Of a stretch of DNA of 6,463 nucleotides, positions 5,450 through 6,463 are shown piece after piece. The translations under genes and the position numbers were made by a program. Source of the stretch: Nostoc cf. edaphicum LEGE 07299 (GTDB lineage: Bacteria > Cyanobacteriota > Cyanobacteriia > Cyanobacteriales > Nostocaceae); assembly GCF_015207245.1 (NCBI RefSeq), contig NZ_JADEXF010000216.1:1-6463 (forward strand), read 5' to 3'. Position 1 is the first letter of the stretch, and every line of letters begins with the position of its first letter. The notes beneath the pieces were generated by a model. The model was not told the DNA's origin and did not search any database. It worked only from the letters and a program-made list of their open reading frames with translations.

Positions 5450-6463
5450 ATGATTGAGCAAGTTGCGATCGCCTTTGAACATAAAGATTATCAAACAGCA
5501 GCTAAATTACTCAAACAGCTGCAAAAAGAATCACCCGAAAATCCTTGGGTACAATATTATCTCGGTCGGCTACATGAAGTATCTCAAAAGTACCAAGATG
5601 CAGAAAAAATTTATCGGCAATTGCTGCGAGATACAAGGAACGCCAAAATAGTAACGCTCGCACGCCAAGGTTTGCGACGGCTACAAGAAATGGAGCTAGA
5701 AGAAAGACAAAGAGCTATTTCCCAAGCAAAATCTGAACCAAATAACACCGAACTTGGCGTACTAATCTTAGAGCCACTCAGTACCGAGATGAAAACAGAA
5801 GCATCTCGAAAATTTGCTCAGATTATGCAGCTAGATCCCTACACTGCACGCCTGGTACTCCCAAGTCGTGGCTGGAGATTGTACCGCACTGGCCAAGTAG
5901 GAGAACTAAAATTTTATGGCAAACAGCTACAGCAGGCTGGTATTCCTTGCTTTTGGGCAACAATAGCGCAAATTCAGCAAATCCAAGTTTATCAAGTCAA
6001 ACATTTCCAAGCATCTACCCCACAAGCTACTGTTGTTTGCCGAAACGAAGTCAATCAACTTGGTTCTCTCACCTTTGACTGGTCAGAAGTCACAGCAAGA
6101 GTAGTAGGACTTTTGCCCATTTTTGAACAAGTTGTAGATGTTGATGCCCGACATAAACTGGAATGGAAAACTCAAACACAAGACTATGCCCAGTTTTGTG
6201 ATTTACACATACCTGGTAGACGTTCCATTCTCCGACTGTATGATAACGGCTATGAATTTCAGCAAGGTTTAGAAATCATTCCTCAAGCTAGCCAAAATAC
6301 AATCAGAATTAATTGGAATAGTTTATCAAGTTGGATTGACCAGCAATTACCTCAAGTCAAAATCTGGTCAGATTTCACGTCTTTTGCAGATACAACATTA
6401 GATCAAACAGAAATGTTGATTCATATCAAGTCTCACGTCGATCTGTTTCGTAGAGAACAGACT
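5450..6463 (+). CDS. TPR-containing protein of unknown function, 3' end outside the window
   Basis: An open frame runs 338 codons from ATG 5450 to the window edge without a stop, so the protein is incomplete. GTG 5447 directly before it is an alternative start; TAA at 5444 closes the frame upstream, and no strong ribosome site is visible. Seen: two TPR-like helix pairs, residues about 3-34 (A-F-E-H-K-D-Y-Q-T-A-A-K-L-L) and 35-68 (Y-Y-L-G-R-L-H-E-V-S-Q-K-Y-Q-D-A-E-K-I-Y). A charged helical linker follows (70-98). Then comes a mixed alpha/beta module, about 100-185, with R-K-F-A-Q-I-M-Q-L-D-P-Y-T-A-R (120-134) and L-Q-Q-A-G-I-P (160-166). The rest is without motifs I recognise. There is no signal peptide or membrane segment in the visible part. 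A GCGATCGC site lies at codons 6-8. TPRs imply a protein-binding role; which partner cannot be said. The gene follows rsmE by 68 bases in the same direction and may be co-transcribed. Confidence 0.85.
   Translation, partial: MIEQVAIAFEHKDYQTAAKLLKQLQKESPENPWVQYYLGRLHEVSQKYQDAEKIYRQLLRDTRNAKIVTLARQGLRRLQEMELEERQRAISQAKSEPNNTELGVLILEPLSTEMKTEASRKFAQIMQLDPYTARLVLPSRGWRLYRTGQVGELKFYGKQLQQAGIPCFWATIAQIQQIQVYQVKHFQASTPQATVVCRNEVNQLGSLTFDWSEVTARVVGLLPIFEQVVDVDARHKLEWKTQTQDYAQFCDLHIPGRRSILRLYDNGYEFQQGLEIIPQASQNTIRINWNSLSSWIDQQLPQVKIWSDFTSFADTTLDQTEMLIHIKSHVDLFRREQT

Larger units (their letters stand above)
533..5472. repeat. Ten dispersed HIP1 palindromes (GCGATCGC)
   Basis: Copies begin at 533, 2579, 3141, 3915, 4518, 4695, 4786, 4996, 5274 and 5465. 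Ten in 6.5 kb is far above chance for an 8-mer and marks the DNA as cyanobacterial. All lie inside coding or former coding sequence; four are in rsmE, three in sir, and none between 541 and 2578. Confidence 0.9.

Noticed and set aside
5454..5651. 65-residue plus-strand frame
   Set aside because: It overlaps the TPR gene in another frame, has low-complexity K/N-rich content and no homology, while the TPR frame stays open for 338 codons.
1..6463. Defence system, CRISPR array, transposon or toxin-antitoxin module
   Set aside because: No direct-repeat array, transposase, terminal inverted repeats or paired small genes were found. The ribbon-helix-helix-like segment is fused in frame to sulfite reductase and is not an antitoxin gene; the lone ADP-ribosylglycohydrolase has no transferase partner here.

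Overview
This window looks like chromosomal DNA of a filamentous, Nostoc-like cyanobacterium. The evidence is ten copies of the palindrome GCGATCGC (HIP1, a cyanobacterial signature), a plant/cyanobacterial-type ferredoxin-dependent sulfite reductase, and intergenic hairpins and short repeats of the kind familiar in Nostocales. The assignment rests on sequence style and remembered protein families, not on a database search.

Layout: positions 1-89 hold a GC-rich, repeat-like hairpin. An ADP-ribosylglycohydrolase-family gene lies on the minus strand (90-1031), with a good ribosome binding site and a plausible promoter. A 392-base AT-rich gap (1032-1423) separates it from a divergent gene on the plus strand for a small exported beta-barrel-like protein (1424-1963). 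A 240-base spacer follows, holding nested inverted repeats, a 14-bp hairpin and a GC-rich hairpin just ahead of the next gene. That gene is sir (2204-4120), ferredoxin-sulfite reductase, with all four cluster cysteines and the four siroheme-contacting basic residues present. It carries a C-terminal extension that reads like a ribbon-helix-helix domain. A 13-bp perfect hairpin (4150-4181) follows sir.

Next is an N-terminally truncated Uma2-family (DUF820) gene, probably a pseudogene (about 4190-4660), then rsmE (4674-5381), a 16S rRNA uridine methyltransferase. A gene for a TPR-containing protein of unknown role starts at 5450 and runs off the right edge with no stop codon.

There is no clear operon with a shared pathway. 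The genes are a sulfur-assimilation enzyme, an RNA modification enzyme, an envelope protein and a likely protein or nucleotide de-ADP-ribosylating enzyme. I see no tRNA, rRNA, CRISPR array, transposase or attachment site. The most interesting point is the DNA-binding-like tail on sulfite reductase, because the plastid enzyme of plants is known both as a sulfite reductase and as a nucleoid DNA-compacting protein.
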